This document shows, one piece after another, positions 1-5,797 of a DNA stretch of 7,416 bases (position 1 is the first letter of the stretch; each line of letters opens with the position of its first letter). The notes under the pieces were generated by a model that was not told the DNA's origin, searched no databases, and saw only the letters and a list, made by a program, of their open reading frames with translations. Position numbers and translations under genes: made by a program. The stretch spans positions 1 through 7,416 of the forward strand of contig JAEUVW010000099.1 of the NCBI GenBank assembly GCA_016786525.1, written 5' to 3'. This DNA comes from Chitinophagaceae bacterium (GTDB lineage Bacteria; Bacteroidota; Bacteroidia; Chitinophagales; Chitinophagaceae).

Positions 1-2
1 TG

Positions 3-635
3 CCGATCGTCATAAACGGAACCCGCCTGATCATACCTTACCGCTTACGGGAGGCAACAAATGAGAACTTGATCGATACGACAGCCTATTACGTTGTTGA
101 CAACTTCAAGGGAACCGATCCGGTAATCCGCAAAATTGCAAGATTTCCTGAATATGGCTTTCAAAACTATGATTTGCTGATCCGGCAGGTTTATACCATA
201 GACAAGAATAAGGATAAATTTTATTACACGAACAAAAAATCAGATCGTCTTTATTCCTACTCGTTCATTACGCATACTTCATACATTTTTCCTATTCCCG
301 GAACGCATAATATTTCCTACAGCAAGAATCTGAAAAACAGTACGATGGATGAAGAAAGGAAATATAAGATGCAGAATGACATTAATTTCAGCCTGTTTGC
401 CGATACAAGAGAAAACCTTTACCTGATCCGGAAAAAGCCGTCGCCGGAAAATAACAGAAAGTATGAGGTGCTTGGCTTTTCGAAATCCGGAGACCTTATT
501 GATTCGCTTACCATTCAATCCAATCATTTCAATGTACCGCTCGCCTTTATCTATAAAGACCAGATCTACATTCCAAATGGTGCTGACCATACTTATTTTG
601 TGGTTTCCCTTCAGTTGCCGGACGATAAATCCTAA
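3..635 (+). CDS. Beta-propeller-like exported protein (DUF4221-type?), 5' end cut
   Basis: The frame is open from the left edge, so only the last 210 residues are present and the true start lies outside the window. A TTG at 69 is an internal codon rather than a start, because the 22 codons before it also read as plausible protein. The sequence has repeated blade-like units, such as ENLYLIRKK followed by YEVLGFSKSGDLIDSLTI, then PLAFIYKDQIYIPNG. This matches the pattern of 6-bladed beta-propeller/TolB-like proteins, where a strand reading N-x-Y-L is followed by a strand ending in G-x-L-I. The Bacteroidota family DUF4221 is the closest fit I can suggest, but only from overall style. If so, it would be an envelope lipoprotein of unknown ligand. 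The C-terminus looks natural rather than frameshifted. The DNA is AT-rich (18 G/C in 181-240). Its last 59 bases overlap the proposed start of the next gene, which suggests co-transcription and coupled translation. Confidence 0.6.
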   Translation, partial: PIVINGTRLIIPYRLREATNENLIDTTAYYVVDNFKGTDPVIRKIARFPEYGFQNYDLLIRQVYTIDKNKDKFYYTNKKSDRLYSYSFITHTSYIFPIPGTHNISYSKNLKNSTMDEERKYKMQNDINFSLFADTRENLYLIRKKPSPENNRKYEVLGFSKSGDLIDSLTIQSNHFNVPLAFIYKDQIYIPNGADHTYFVVSLQLPDDKS

Positions 636-924
636 AGAAGGATTTTTAAGTAGGTATCGTTTAAAACAACACCAGAAACTGTATATCATATCGATGTACT
701 CCTGCGGCGGCTGTCTTCAGGAAAAGGTAATTGACAAGCTGCAGCAAGAGGATATTGTTGTATTTGATACTACGAGCCTGAGCACCTACAGCAGGGTGCT
801 TAAGAAGAGGGCGCACTTCCATGTGTCTCAGGATAGCCTGGAGCAGATATTCGGAGTGTTTTCCCATGTTATAATGATTACAAAAGAAGGGGAAAGCTAT
901 CGCGAGGAAAAGATTGAACCGTAA
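577..924 (+). CDS. Small thioredoxin-like putative lipoprotein with CGGC motif
   Basis: This is an unrecognised 115-residue protein. The core (residues 34-104) reads as a thioredoxin-like fold: strand KLYIIS, then CGGC (43-46), helix LQEKVIDKLQ, strand IVVFD, and a later strand VIMIT followed by KEGE. The usual cis-proline before that late strand is absent (FSHVIM). Start choice is the problem. The first ATG after the upstream gene's stop is at 694, inside the strand before CGGC, and would destroy the fold. The ATG at 577 gives a hydrophobic leader ending in FPFSC (Cys14), which resembles a lipoprotein signal, although Pro at -3 makes a poor lipobox and no basic residue precedes it. An ATG at 532 would add a basic n-region (R, K, R), with a 104-base overlap. 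No Shine-Dalgarno is seen. A periplasm-facing thiol or disulfide role is inferred from the motif and from the thioredoxin protein encoded next door. Confidence 0.6.
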   Translation: MVLTILILWFPFSCRTINPKEGFLSRYRLKQHQKLYIISMYSCGGCLQEKVIDKLQQEDIVVFDTTSLSTYSRVLKKRAHFHVSQDSLEQIFGVFSHVIMITKEGESYREEKIEP

Positions 925-992
925 TAAGCGCCTTATTTACTCAATCAGAAAAATGAATAGTGTCCTTTACCTTGCAGGATTAAAACAATACA

Positions 993-1841
993 ATGAAACG
1001 ATTTTTATGGCTCTTCTTCCTGGCTCCACTGAGCGGCTTTCTGAATGCCCGCCTTATGGATATCATACGAGCGGACGACCTGGATATTAATCTTTTATTG
1101 GGCGCCTGTAGCTTTTTCATTGCCGGCGTTCTTATTTTTTACCGTACCAAGCTGCGCAGCCCTGAACGCTTGTTGCGCACCTATATTATATTTTCTCTTT
1201 CCTGGCTGTTCTGGGATATATTCATCAGGTTTGTAGAGGGTGGATGGCATAGTTCTGTTTTCAGCCTCCCGCGTTTGCCCTGCGAGTTGGCTGCTATATT
1301 CTTTGCATACCAGTGCTTTTCAAAGAAAACGATCCGGGTTATTATCGGTTTTGCAACCCTGGCACTGACCGTGTTCATCAGCATACGTTACCTGAACACT
1401 ATGGCCTATAATTATTCCTGCTACGGCAATACACATAATGCGCTACAATTGCCTGCGCCAAAGGATTGGCACATTGTGCATAACGACGTAACACTTACCA
1501 ATGATTATTCAACGGATAAATATATTGTCCTGGATTTCTGGTCCAAAAGCTGCGGGGTTTGTTATAAAAAATTCCCGCTGCTAGACAGCCTGTACCTGCA
1601 ATACCAGGGGAAGCCCGAAGTGGAAATAATAGCGGTATTGCTACAGTCTGCCGATAGTGCAGCAAACACAAAAGCGCAAAAAACAGTATCTGAATTATAC
1701 CATTTCCCGGTAGCCTCGGGCGATACAACAACCCAAAGGCTATTCAATATCCTTTCATTTCCAACAGTAATCATTGTGCACAACGGGTACATTGTTTACA
1801 AAGGGGATATCGAAGACGTTCATCATTTTCTTCCTCATTAA
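993..1841 (+). CDS. Membrane-anchored TlpA/ResA-like thioredoxin protein
   Basis: This 282-residue protein has two halves. The N-terminal half has five hydrophobic segments (about 4-18, 33-50, 62-80, 96-108 and 114-131). With a cytoplasmic N-terminus (MKR), five passes would place the C-terminal half in the periplasm. Residues about 150-282 are a thioredoxin domain of the TlpA/ResA/AlkyI-hydroperoxide-reductase-like group: strand YIVLDFW, active site CGVC (187-190) in a W-S-K-S-C context, strand EIIAVLL, the cis-Pro motif SFPTVIIV (Pro257), and a final G-x-I-V-Y-K-G. Such domains reduce or shuffle disulfides in exported proteins. Extra cysteines lie in the membrane half (39, 97, 108) and just after it (143). 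I do not recognise the membrane half; it is not clearly MauE/DoxX or DsbD. The gene starts 68 bases after the CGGC gene on the same strand. No convincing promoter is seen between them, so the two are probably co-transcribed. Confidence 0.8.
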   Translation: MKRFLWLFFLAPLSGFLNARLMDIIRADDLDINLLLGACSFFIAGVLIFYRTKLRSPERLLRTYIIFSLSWLFWDIFIRFVEGGWHSSVFSLPRLPCELAAIFFAYQCFSKKTIRVIIGFATLALTVFISIRYLNTMAYNYSCYGNTHNALQLPAPKDWHIVHNDVTLTNDYSTDKYIVLDFWSKSCGVCYKKFPLLDSLYLQYQGKPEVEIIAVLLQSADSAANTKAQKTVSELYHFPVASGDTTTQRLFNILSFPTVIIVHNGYIVYKGDIEDVHHFLPH

Positions 1842-1865
1842 CAGGCAATTACAGCAGATCCATTA

Positions 1866-1906
1866 AGACCTATAAGGTTTTGAAAACCTTATAGGTCTGG
1901 TTTTTT
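1866..1906 (+). terminator. Perfect palindromic terminator / REP-like element
   Basis: Two 16-base arms (1866-1881 and 1883-1898) are exact inverse complements around a single base (G1882), so the folded stem is about 15 bp with a tight loop. GG and six T residues (1901-1906) follow on the plus strand. It lies 24 bases after the stop of the thioredoxin protein gene and fits a Rho-independent terminator for the upstream run. The minus strand has no T tract after the stem. The palindrome AGACCTATAAGG/CCTTATAGGTCT looks like a short sequence that recurs in Bacteroidota genomes, so it may also be a dispersed repeat. That part is from memory and unverified. Confidence 0.8.
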
Positions 1907-2035
1907 GTACCTCCTGCAGGGCTTATCAAAGGGGCGCAGCGGCTCTGTTCGCCCATTATCGATGAGTCTTGTTGCAGAGCTGTTATTGCAAGACGCATTT
2001 CCAAGATTTTCACGCTTCTTTTCATTTTTAGTGGG

Positions 2036-2043
2036 TATATTTG
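2036..2043 (+). promoter_or_regulatory. Bacteroidota-type -7 box (TATATTTG) for tatA
   Basis: TATATTTG matches the TAnnTTTG consensus of the primary sigma factor in Bacteroidota exactly. It ends 25 bases before the tatA ATG, so the leader would be about 15-20 bases. No clear TTTG is present at the -33 position; only T-rich sequence (2007-2010 and 2016-2022) is there. Because a terminator precedes it, tatA is probably an independent transcript. Confidence 0.6.
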
Positions 2044-2068
2044 TATATAAGTTTTAAAAAAGAAGATC

Positions 2069-2290
2069 ATGACTATGGCAAACATCAACCCGCAATTCCT
2101 TTTATCTATGCCCAGCGGCGGAGAATGGGGAATTATTTTACTGGTTGTTATCGTGTTGTTTGGAGGTAAAAAAATACCGGAACTGGCACGTGGGATTGGG
2201 ACTGGCATCCGTGAGTTTAACGATGCCAAGGAAGGAGTGAATAGTGACATTGAGGCTGGTATCAACAACAAAGAAGTAGAGAAGAAGTAG
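2069..2290 (+). CDS. tatA: Twin-arginine translocase subunit TatA/TatE family
   Basis: This small protein of 73 residues forms the membrane-permeabilising oligomer of the Tat pathway, which exports folded, often cofactor-bearing proteins recruited by TatC. The visible architecture is classic. A short N-terminus is followed by one transmembrane helix (about 19-31, GEWGIILLVVIVLF), the FG hinge (31-32) and an amphipathic helix starting KKIPELARGIGTGIREF (34-50) that lies along the membrane. A short charged tail ends in KEVEKK. Glu19 at the start of the membrane helix sits where TatA/TatB proteins carry a conserved polar residue. The 73-residue length is normal for TatA and short for TatB. Translation can begin at ATG 2069 or ATG 2075 (MANINPQ); the first has AAGAAG about 5 bases ahead of it. 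No tatC is in the window. Confidence 0.93.
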   Translation: MTMANINPQFLLSMPSGGEWGIILLVVIVLFGGKKIPELARGIGTGIREFNDAKEGVNSDIEAGINNKEVEKK

Positions 2291-2314
2291 TCGTCCCAAC
2301 TATTAATTTTATCC

Positions 2315-2354
2315 AATGATGCAAAGCCAGTGTAACCCACTGATTTGCATCATT
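2315..2354. repeat. Long two-part hairpin between tatA and the transglycosylase gene
   Basis: Eleven-base arms AATGATGCAAA (2315-2325) and TTTGCATCATT (2344-2354) are exact inverse complements. They enclose a second stem, CAGTG (2328-2332) with CACTG (2338-2342), over a 5-base loop, with small internal bulges. Only TCGTATC follows, not a T run, so this is not a canonical intrinsic terminator. It could be an mRNA 3' end stabiliser, a Rho-type or atypical terminator for tatA, or a repeat unit. Confidence 0.65.
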
Positions 2355-2400
2355 TCGTATCTATACACCTTGCGAACTTTGGGTGCAGCTCTTCATGAAT

Positions 2401-2432
2401 ATTGTCATTGTAAGTGATTTTATTTATTTTAG
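2401..2432 (+). promoter_or_regulatory. Possible promoter for the transglycosylase gene
   Basis: ATTG (2401-2404), 20 bases, then TATTTTAG (2425-2432) resembles the TTTG-N19/21-TAnnTTTG arrangement, with one mismatch in the first box and one in the second. It would leave a leader of only a few bases before the ATG at 2445, which makes it doubtful. The region is AT-rich and no better candidate is seen. Confidence 0.3.
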
Positions 2433-2444
2433 CAACAACAAACT

Positions 2445-3593
2445 ATGCAACGTAAACATTTTTTCATTTCAGCGCTCTTCCTGGGCCTTACTTTTCCGGC
2501 ACAGGCACAGTATTGGAAAGACCGCCTGGCGGCTAAAAGGCCGGATGCGGTCAAAGACGAAAAAAGAGAGAAGATAAGGCTGGATTCGGCCCGTGCAAGG
2601 GCGCAATTCTGTAAAGAGGAAGAAGCCAGGACCATCATTGCGATGAACCTTGCTGCGACTAAAGATGCCCGCAAAAAAGCTATGGTTCCCCTGGCAGGCC
2701 AGAAAAGCTATTTCGGCGGCATGAACGACTACATGATGGATTTTGTGAAATCCTACATGAGCTCCCATAACAAAACGCTGAATGTGGTCGATAACCGGGC
2801 CAAGACGAAGTTCCCGATGATCGATAATGTATTCAAGAAGAACAACCTCCCCAATGAGCTGAAGTACCTAGCGGTGATTGAGTCTGCACTGAACAATAAA
2901 GCCATATCACCGGTAGGCGCCGTAGGCCCCTGGCAGTTTATGGAGGAAACAGGCCGCCTGATGGGCCTGACTGTAAACGGGAAAAGGGACGACCGTACCG
3001 ATTGGTTTAAAAGCACCAATGCGGCAGCCAAATACCTGAATTACCTCTATAATGAAATGGAAGACTGGCTGCTGGTGGTGGCTTCGTACAACTGCGGCCC
3101 CACGCCGGTAAAACGTGCGATTGAAAAAACAGGCAGCCGCAATTTCTGGGTGATCAAACCTTACCTGCCCCGCGAAACACAAGGTCATGTGATGGCTTTC
3201 GTGGCGACTGCCTCCATCTTCGAAAACATGAAGACGTTCATCGGCTGCGGCAAAATACCGGATGACTATGTAATGCACCCGGAAATGGCACCGGCAAAAG
3301 GAGAAATGAAAAAGGCCAAACCCAAACCGGCCTTCACTCCTGAAGAGATGAAAAACATGTCCATCATCACATTGAAGGAACCCCTGAGCCTCGAAATACT
3401 GGAGCAGGAACTGCAGGTAGATAAGGACCTGTTGCAGAAATGGAACCCGGACTATGAGCTCTTCGTGATGGACATCTACCCCGATCCGGAATACCGTTTC
3501 CGCTTCCCTAAAGACAAGGTGGACAGCTACATTGAAAAACGCGTAGCCATCGGTAAAAAGTCTGAAAAATATTTTAAAGACCTGTTGATGTAA
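2445..3593 (+). CDS. Secreted lytic transglycosylase, GH23 / MltD-like
   Basis: This 382-residue enzyme should cleave the MurNAc-GlcNAc bond of peptidoglycan, leaving 1,6-anhydro-MurNAc ends, and act in the periplasm during wall remodelling. Residues 1-21 are a signal peptide (MQRKHFFISALFLGLTFPAQA, cut before Gln22). No lipobox cysteine is present, unlike E. coli MltD. A charged, helical stretch follows (23-120). The SLT/GH23 domain spans about 124-262. The catalytic glutamate is Glu146 in VIESALN, followed by GAVGPWQFM (158-166) and ASYNCGP (213-219), which are the standard family motifs in the usual order. The C-terminal part (about 303-368, ITLKEPLSLEILEQEL...LQKWNPDYE) resembles the degenerate LysM-like wall-binding module of Bacteroidota MltD homologues. 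That assignment is inference. The ATG is the first codon of the signal peptide, so the start is secure. The gene stands alone between a hairpin and a terminator. Confidence 0.92.
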   Translation: MQRKHFFISALFLGLTFPAQAQYWKDRLAAKRPDAVKDEKREKIRLDSARARAQFCKEEEARTIIAMNLAATKDARKKAMVPLAGQKSYFGGMNDYMMDFVKSYMSSHNKTLNVVDNRAKTKFPMIDNVFKKNNLPNELKYLAVIESALNNKAISPVGAVGPWQFMEETGRLMGLTVNGKRDDRTDWFKSTNAAAKYLNYLYNEMEDWLLVVASYNCGPTPVKRAIEKTGSRNFWVIKPYLPRETQGHVMAFVATASIFENMKTFIGCGKIPDDYVMHPEMAPAKGEMKKAKPKPAFTPEEMKNMSIITLKEPLSLEILEQELQVDKDLLQKWNPDYELFVMDIYPDPEYRFRFPKDKVDSYIEKRVAIGKKSEKYFKDLLM

Positions 3594-3685
3594 GCTTTTT
3601 CGTAAAAGTCAGGAGACTATTCCACGCTAACTTGCCGGCAGTCAGGCAGGGACGCAAAGAAATTAAGGCGCAAAATATTCCCATC

Positions 3686-3716
3686 GGCTGCTGTTTTGAA
3701 ATGGCAGCCTTTTTTT
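3686..3716 (+). terminator. Intrinsic terminator after the transglycosylase gene
   Basis: GGCTGC (3686-3691) pairs with GCAGCC (3704-3709) around a 12-base loop whose ends can add wobble pairs, followed by seven T residues (3710-3716). It lies about 90 bases beyond the transglycosylase stop. Its T tract overlaps the stop codon of the convergent truA gene (3715-3717). On the minus strand no T run follows the stem, so it should act mainly on plus-strand transcripts. Confidence 0.75.
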
Positions 3717-4470
3717 ATGGCAAAGGCAGCAACAAGCCTTCCGGGTAAGTGATCTGCTCCAGGTACAGGCCAAAGCCCGGTACGCTGAAGTCCGCACGGC
3801 TGCAATCGCGCGATTCGATGATCTGCCGGAAATCGTCCAGCGAAAATTTGCCGCGTGCTGCACGCAGCTGCGTACCCACCAGCGCACGCACCATCCCCCG
3901 CAGGAAGCGGTTGCCTTCTACGACAAAGTGCAGTTCATCGCCCACGGCCTCCCATTCGCTGCGGTACAGTGTGCATTTGAATGTTTTGGTCTGTGCGTTC
4001 CGCTTGCTGAAGGTTTCAAAATCGGTGTATTCCAGCAACATGGCGGCCGTATGGTTCAGGATATCGCGGTCTATCGCATAAGGGAACGATAAGGCCCGCT
4101 CGTATAGAAAAGGATCTTTCTTAAAATAAATGCGGTAGCGGTAGCGCCTGCGTATGGCCCCGAAGCGCGCATTGGCGGCCGGGTCGGCGGAGGTGTATAT
4201 GTTTTTTACCGACAGCGCTGCAGGCAGCAGGGCATTCAGGTTATACAGCACTTTCCGGTCCAGGCTAATGTCCAGGTCGGTATGGTAGTAATTGCACAGG
4301 GCATGAACGCCTTCGTCGGTACGACTGGCCCCCAGGGTCTCTACCGGCCGGCGCAGGAACAGGGAAAGGGCTTTGTTGAGCTCGCCCTGCACCGTCACCT
4401 GCTGCCCCTGGATCTGGGATCCATGAAAGGCAGTACCCTTGTATTGAACTTCAATAAAGTATCGGGTCAT
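3715..4470 (-). CDS. truA: tRNA pseudouridine(38-40) synthase TruA
   Basis: This protein of 251 residues converts uridines 38-40 in the anticodon stem-loop of many tRNAs to pseudouridine in the cytoplasm. The catalytic aspartate is Asp52 in ASRTDEGVHA. The common form of this motif is GRTDAGVHA, so Gly is Ser and Ala is Glu here, but the Arg-Thr-Asp core is intact. Other family marks are the opening strand RYFIEVQYKGTAFHG, ARFGAIRRRYRYRIY (101-115, with the conserved active-site Tyr region), the LNALLP segment (78-83) and FLRGMVRALVGT (189-200). The usual Trp after FHG is Ser (HGSQIQG). The length is typical. It begins 6 bases after the stop of the GNAT-like gene on the same strand, so the two form an operon read from the promoter near 5655. 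Codons are GC-rich (40 G/C in 3841-3900). Nothing suggests loss of function. Confidence 0.95.
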   Translation of the reverse strand: MTRYFIEVQYKGTAFHGSQIQGQQVTVQGELNKALSLFLRRPVETLGASRTDEGVHALCNYYHTDLDISLDRKVLYNLNALLPAALSVKNIYTSADPAANARFGAIRRRYRYRIYFKKDPFLYERALSFPYAIDRDILNHTAAMLLEYTDFETFSKRNAQTKTFKCTLYRSEWEAVGDELHFVVEGNRFLRGMVRALVGTQLRAARGKFSLDDFRQIIESRDCSRADFSVPGFGLYLEQITYPEGLLLPLP

Positions 4471-4476
4471 GGATGC

Positions 4477-5598
4477 TTAAAACATTTTCCTGAAGCAGCG
4501 TTTCCGCTTGTGCTGGATGTGGTCGTAGTTCTTCCAGTGGTTGATCGCCTTCTCGTTCGTCTCCAGCATACCGGTGGTCTCTACGTACTCTGTACCGTTC
4601 TTCTGCATCACTTTCTGCAGTTCGGTGATCAGCAAAGCGCTGACGCCCTGGGCCTGCCAGTCGGGGTGAATGCCCGTCAGCAGCAGGTCTACGACCTTTG
4701 GCCTTTTCAGCGCCTGCGACAGGTGCCACCAGCCCAGCGGGAACAGGCTGCCCTTCGCCTTTTGCATGGCCTCGCTCAGCGAAGGCAGGCTGATGATAAA
4801 ACCGATCAGGTTGCCATCCTTATCCTCGATCACTTTTACGAATTCGGGGTTCAGGAAGTTGAAGTATTTGTTGATGTAGAAATCACAAAGCTCCTGGTCC
4901 ATTTTTACAAAGCTGAACAGGTCGCCGAAAGCATTGTTGAGCAGGTCAAAAATTTTCTGCGCATAGACTTTCATTTCGTCGCGGCTGGTGAAATGGATGA
5001 CCTTCAGGTTGTAGCGCTTCTGGATCATATCGTTCAGTTTCAGCGCTTTCTCCGGTATTTCCTTTTCCAGTTTCAAGCGAAACTCCACCCAGTCCATTTC
5101 CTTTTCATAGCCCGCGGCCTCAAAATGAGCCTTGTAATAAGGCAGATGATATTCTGATGCAATGGAAGGCAGGTGGTCAAAACCTTCTATCATGATGGCC
5201 TGGTGGTCCAGGTTCGAAAAACCCAGGGGGCCGTGAATGCCCTTCATACCTTTTTCTCTGGCCCACTGCTCGGCGGTCTGCAACAGGGCTGCGCTGACGG
5301 CTTTGTCGTCGATAAACTCGATCCGGCTCACGCGGCAAAGCTGTTCGCCGGTCTTTTCGTTGTACGGTTTGTTGATGATGGCCCCTACCCTGCCTGCTAC
5401 TTTACCGTCTTTCAGTGCCAGCCAGAATTGTGCATCACAATTCTTAAATGCAGGGTTCGTCTCGGGGCGCAAAGAGTTCAGCTCATCCTTTTTCATCGGG
5501 GGAACCCAATAGCGATTGCCCTTGTACAGGTCGAACGGGAACTGTACAAAAGCTTTAAAATCGGAGTCTGTAGTGCAGGGCTTTATGATCAAAGACAT
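4477..5598 (-). CDS. GNAT-superfamily-like acyltransferase, substrate unknown
   Basis: This is a 373-residue cytoplasmic protein of a type common in Bacteroidota and annotated as GNAT N-acetyltransferase or hypothetical; E. coli YghO is a comparable size class. Two acyltransferase-like halves are visible. The first includes FWLALKDGKVAGRVGAIIN (58-76), a typical GNAT beta-strand pair. The second includes GNLIGFIISLP (262-272), then LLLTGIHPDWQAQGVSALLITELQ (305-328), with an approximate acetyl-CoA loop (Q-A-Q-G-V-S, where the family expects Q/R-x-x-G-x-G/A), and NEKAINHWKNYD (348-359). The substrate cannot be read from sequence. I chose the ATG at 5598 (MSLIIKP) over an upstream TTG at 5634, because the protein pattern begins there and the TTG extension is not family-like. 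It is the first gene of a pair with truA. A functional link to tRNA modification is not implied, since the pairing may only be positional. Confidence 0.82.
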   Translation of the reverse strand: MSLIIKPCTTDSDFKAFVQFPFDLYKGNRYWVPPMKKDELNSLRPETNPAFKNCDAQFWLALKDGKVAGRVGAIINKPYNEKTGEQLCRVSRIEFIDDKAVSAALLQTAEQWAREKGMKGIHGPLGFSNLDHQAIMIEGFDHLPSIASEYHLPYYKAHFEAAGYEKEMDWVEFRLKLEKEIPEKALKLNDMIQKRYNLKVIHFTSRDEMKVYAQKIFDLLNNAFGDLFSFVKMDQELCDFYINKYFNFLNPEFVKVIEDKDGNLIGFIISLPSLSEAMQKAKGSLFPLGWWHLSQALKRPKVVDLLLTGIHPDWQAQGVSALLITELQKVMQKNGTEYVETTGMLETNEKAINHWKNYDHIQHKRKRCFRKMF

Positions 5599-5650
5599 TG
5601 GAATGCTGATTATCTGGTAAAAATGATGGAGCAAGATAGTTTATTTTGGG

Positions 5651-5681
5651 CAAAGCTACCCTGCCGCTTGGCTGTTGCGAA
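5651..5681 (-). promoter_or_regulatory. Promoter for the GNAT-truA operon
   Basis: Read on the minus strand, TTCG (5678-5681), 19 bases, then TAGCTTTG (5651-5658) fits the Bacteroidota primary-sigma pattern TTTG-N19/21-TAnnTTTG. There is one mismatch in the -33 box and an exact match in the -7 box. Transcription would start near 5644, giving a leader of about 45 bases before the ATG at 5598. The position also supports the ATG start over the TTG at 5634. Confidence 0.55.
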
Positions 5682-5789
5682 CGCGTTTCCCGTCTTCTCC
5701 TTGCCCGGTACAGATACTTTGATTTACCCCACAGAAACACACCTGGAAAATCATGGTTTTTTCCTCATTTTTTATAGAAAAATGTCATA

Positions 5790-5797
5790 TATTTTTG
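5790..5797 (+). promoter_or_regulatory. -7 box (TATTTTTG) for the T9SS cargo gene
   Basis: TATTTTTG matches TAnnTTTG exactly. Upstream sequence at the -33 position is T-rich (5768-5773) without an exact TTTG. The implied leader is about 95 bases, long for this window. It contains a small hairpin, GGAAAG (5852-5857) with CTTTCC (5866-5871) over 8 bases, ending 27 bases before the ATG. This promoter is divergent from the GNAT-truA promoter. The 264 bases between the two genes hold these two promoters and no other gene that I can see. Confidence 0.5.

Noticed and set aside
577..635. A frameshift joining the propeller protein and the CGGC protein into one gene
   Set aside because: The propeller protein ends naturally after a final strand, and the second frame has its own leader-like hydrophobic stretch. 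Two overlapping genes explain this better, although an assembly error cannot be excluded.
968..975. TACCTTGC as a promoter for the membrane thioredoxin gene
   Set aside because: It misses the TAnnTTTG consensus at two of the six fixed positions and has no TTTG upstream. Co-transcription with the preceding gene is simpler.
1870..2340. A 156-codon minus-strand frame across the tatA region
   Set aside because: It is antisense to tatA and spans a terminator palindrome and a hairpin. It has no plausible domain.
3651..3675. Degenerate direct repeat GACGCAAAG ... GGCGCAAAA
   Set aside because: There are only two imperfect 9-base units. They recall a repeat common in the phylum, but are too short and few to call a repeat array here.
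4282..5157. A 291-codon open frame on the plus strand across truA and the GNAT-like gene
   Set aside because: It lies antisense to two well-supported genes and crosses their junction. Its protein is low in complexity, rich in Leu, Val, Gln and His, and matches no family. GC-rich genes commonly leave such open antisense frames.
5744..5764. GGAAAA ... TTTTCC inverted repeat upstream of the T9SS cargo gene
   Set aside because: The pairing is A/T-rich, short and next to homopolymer runs, so it is likely chance.
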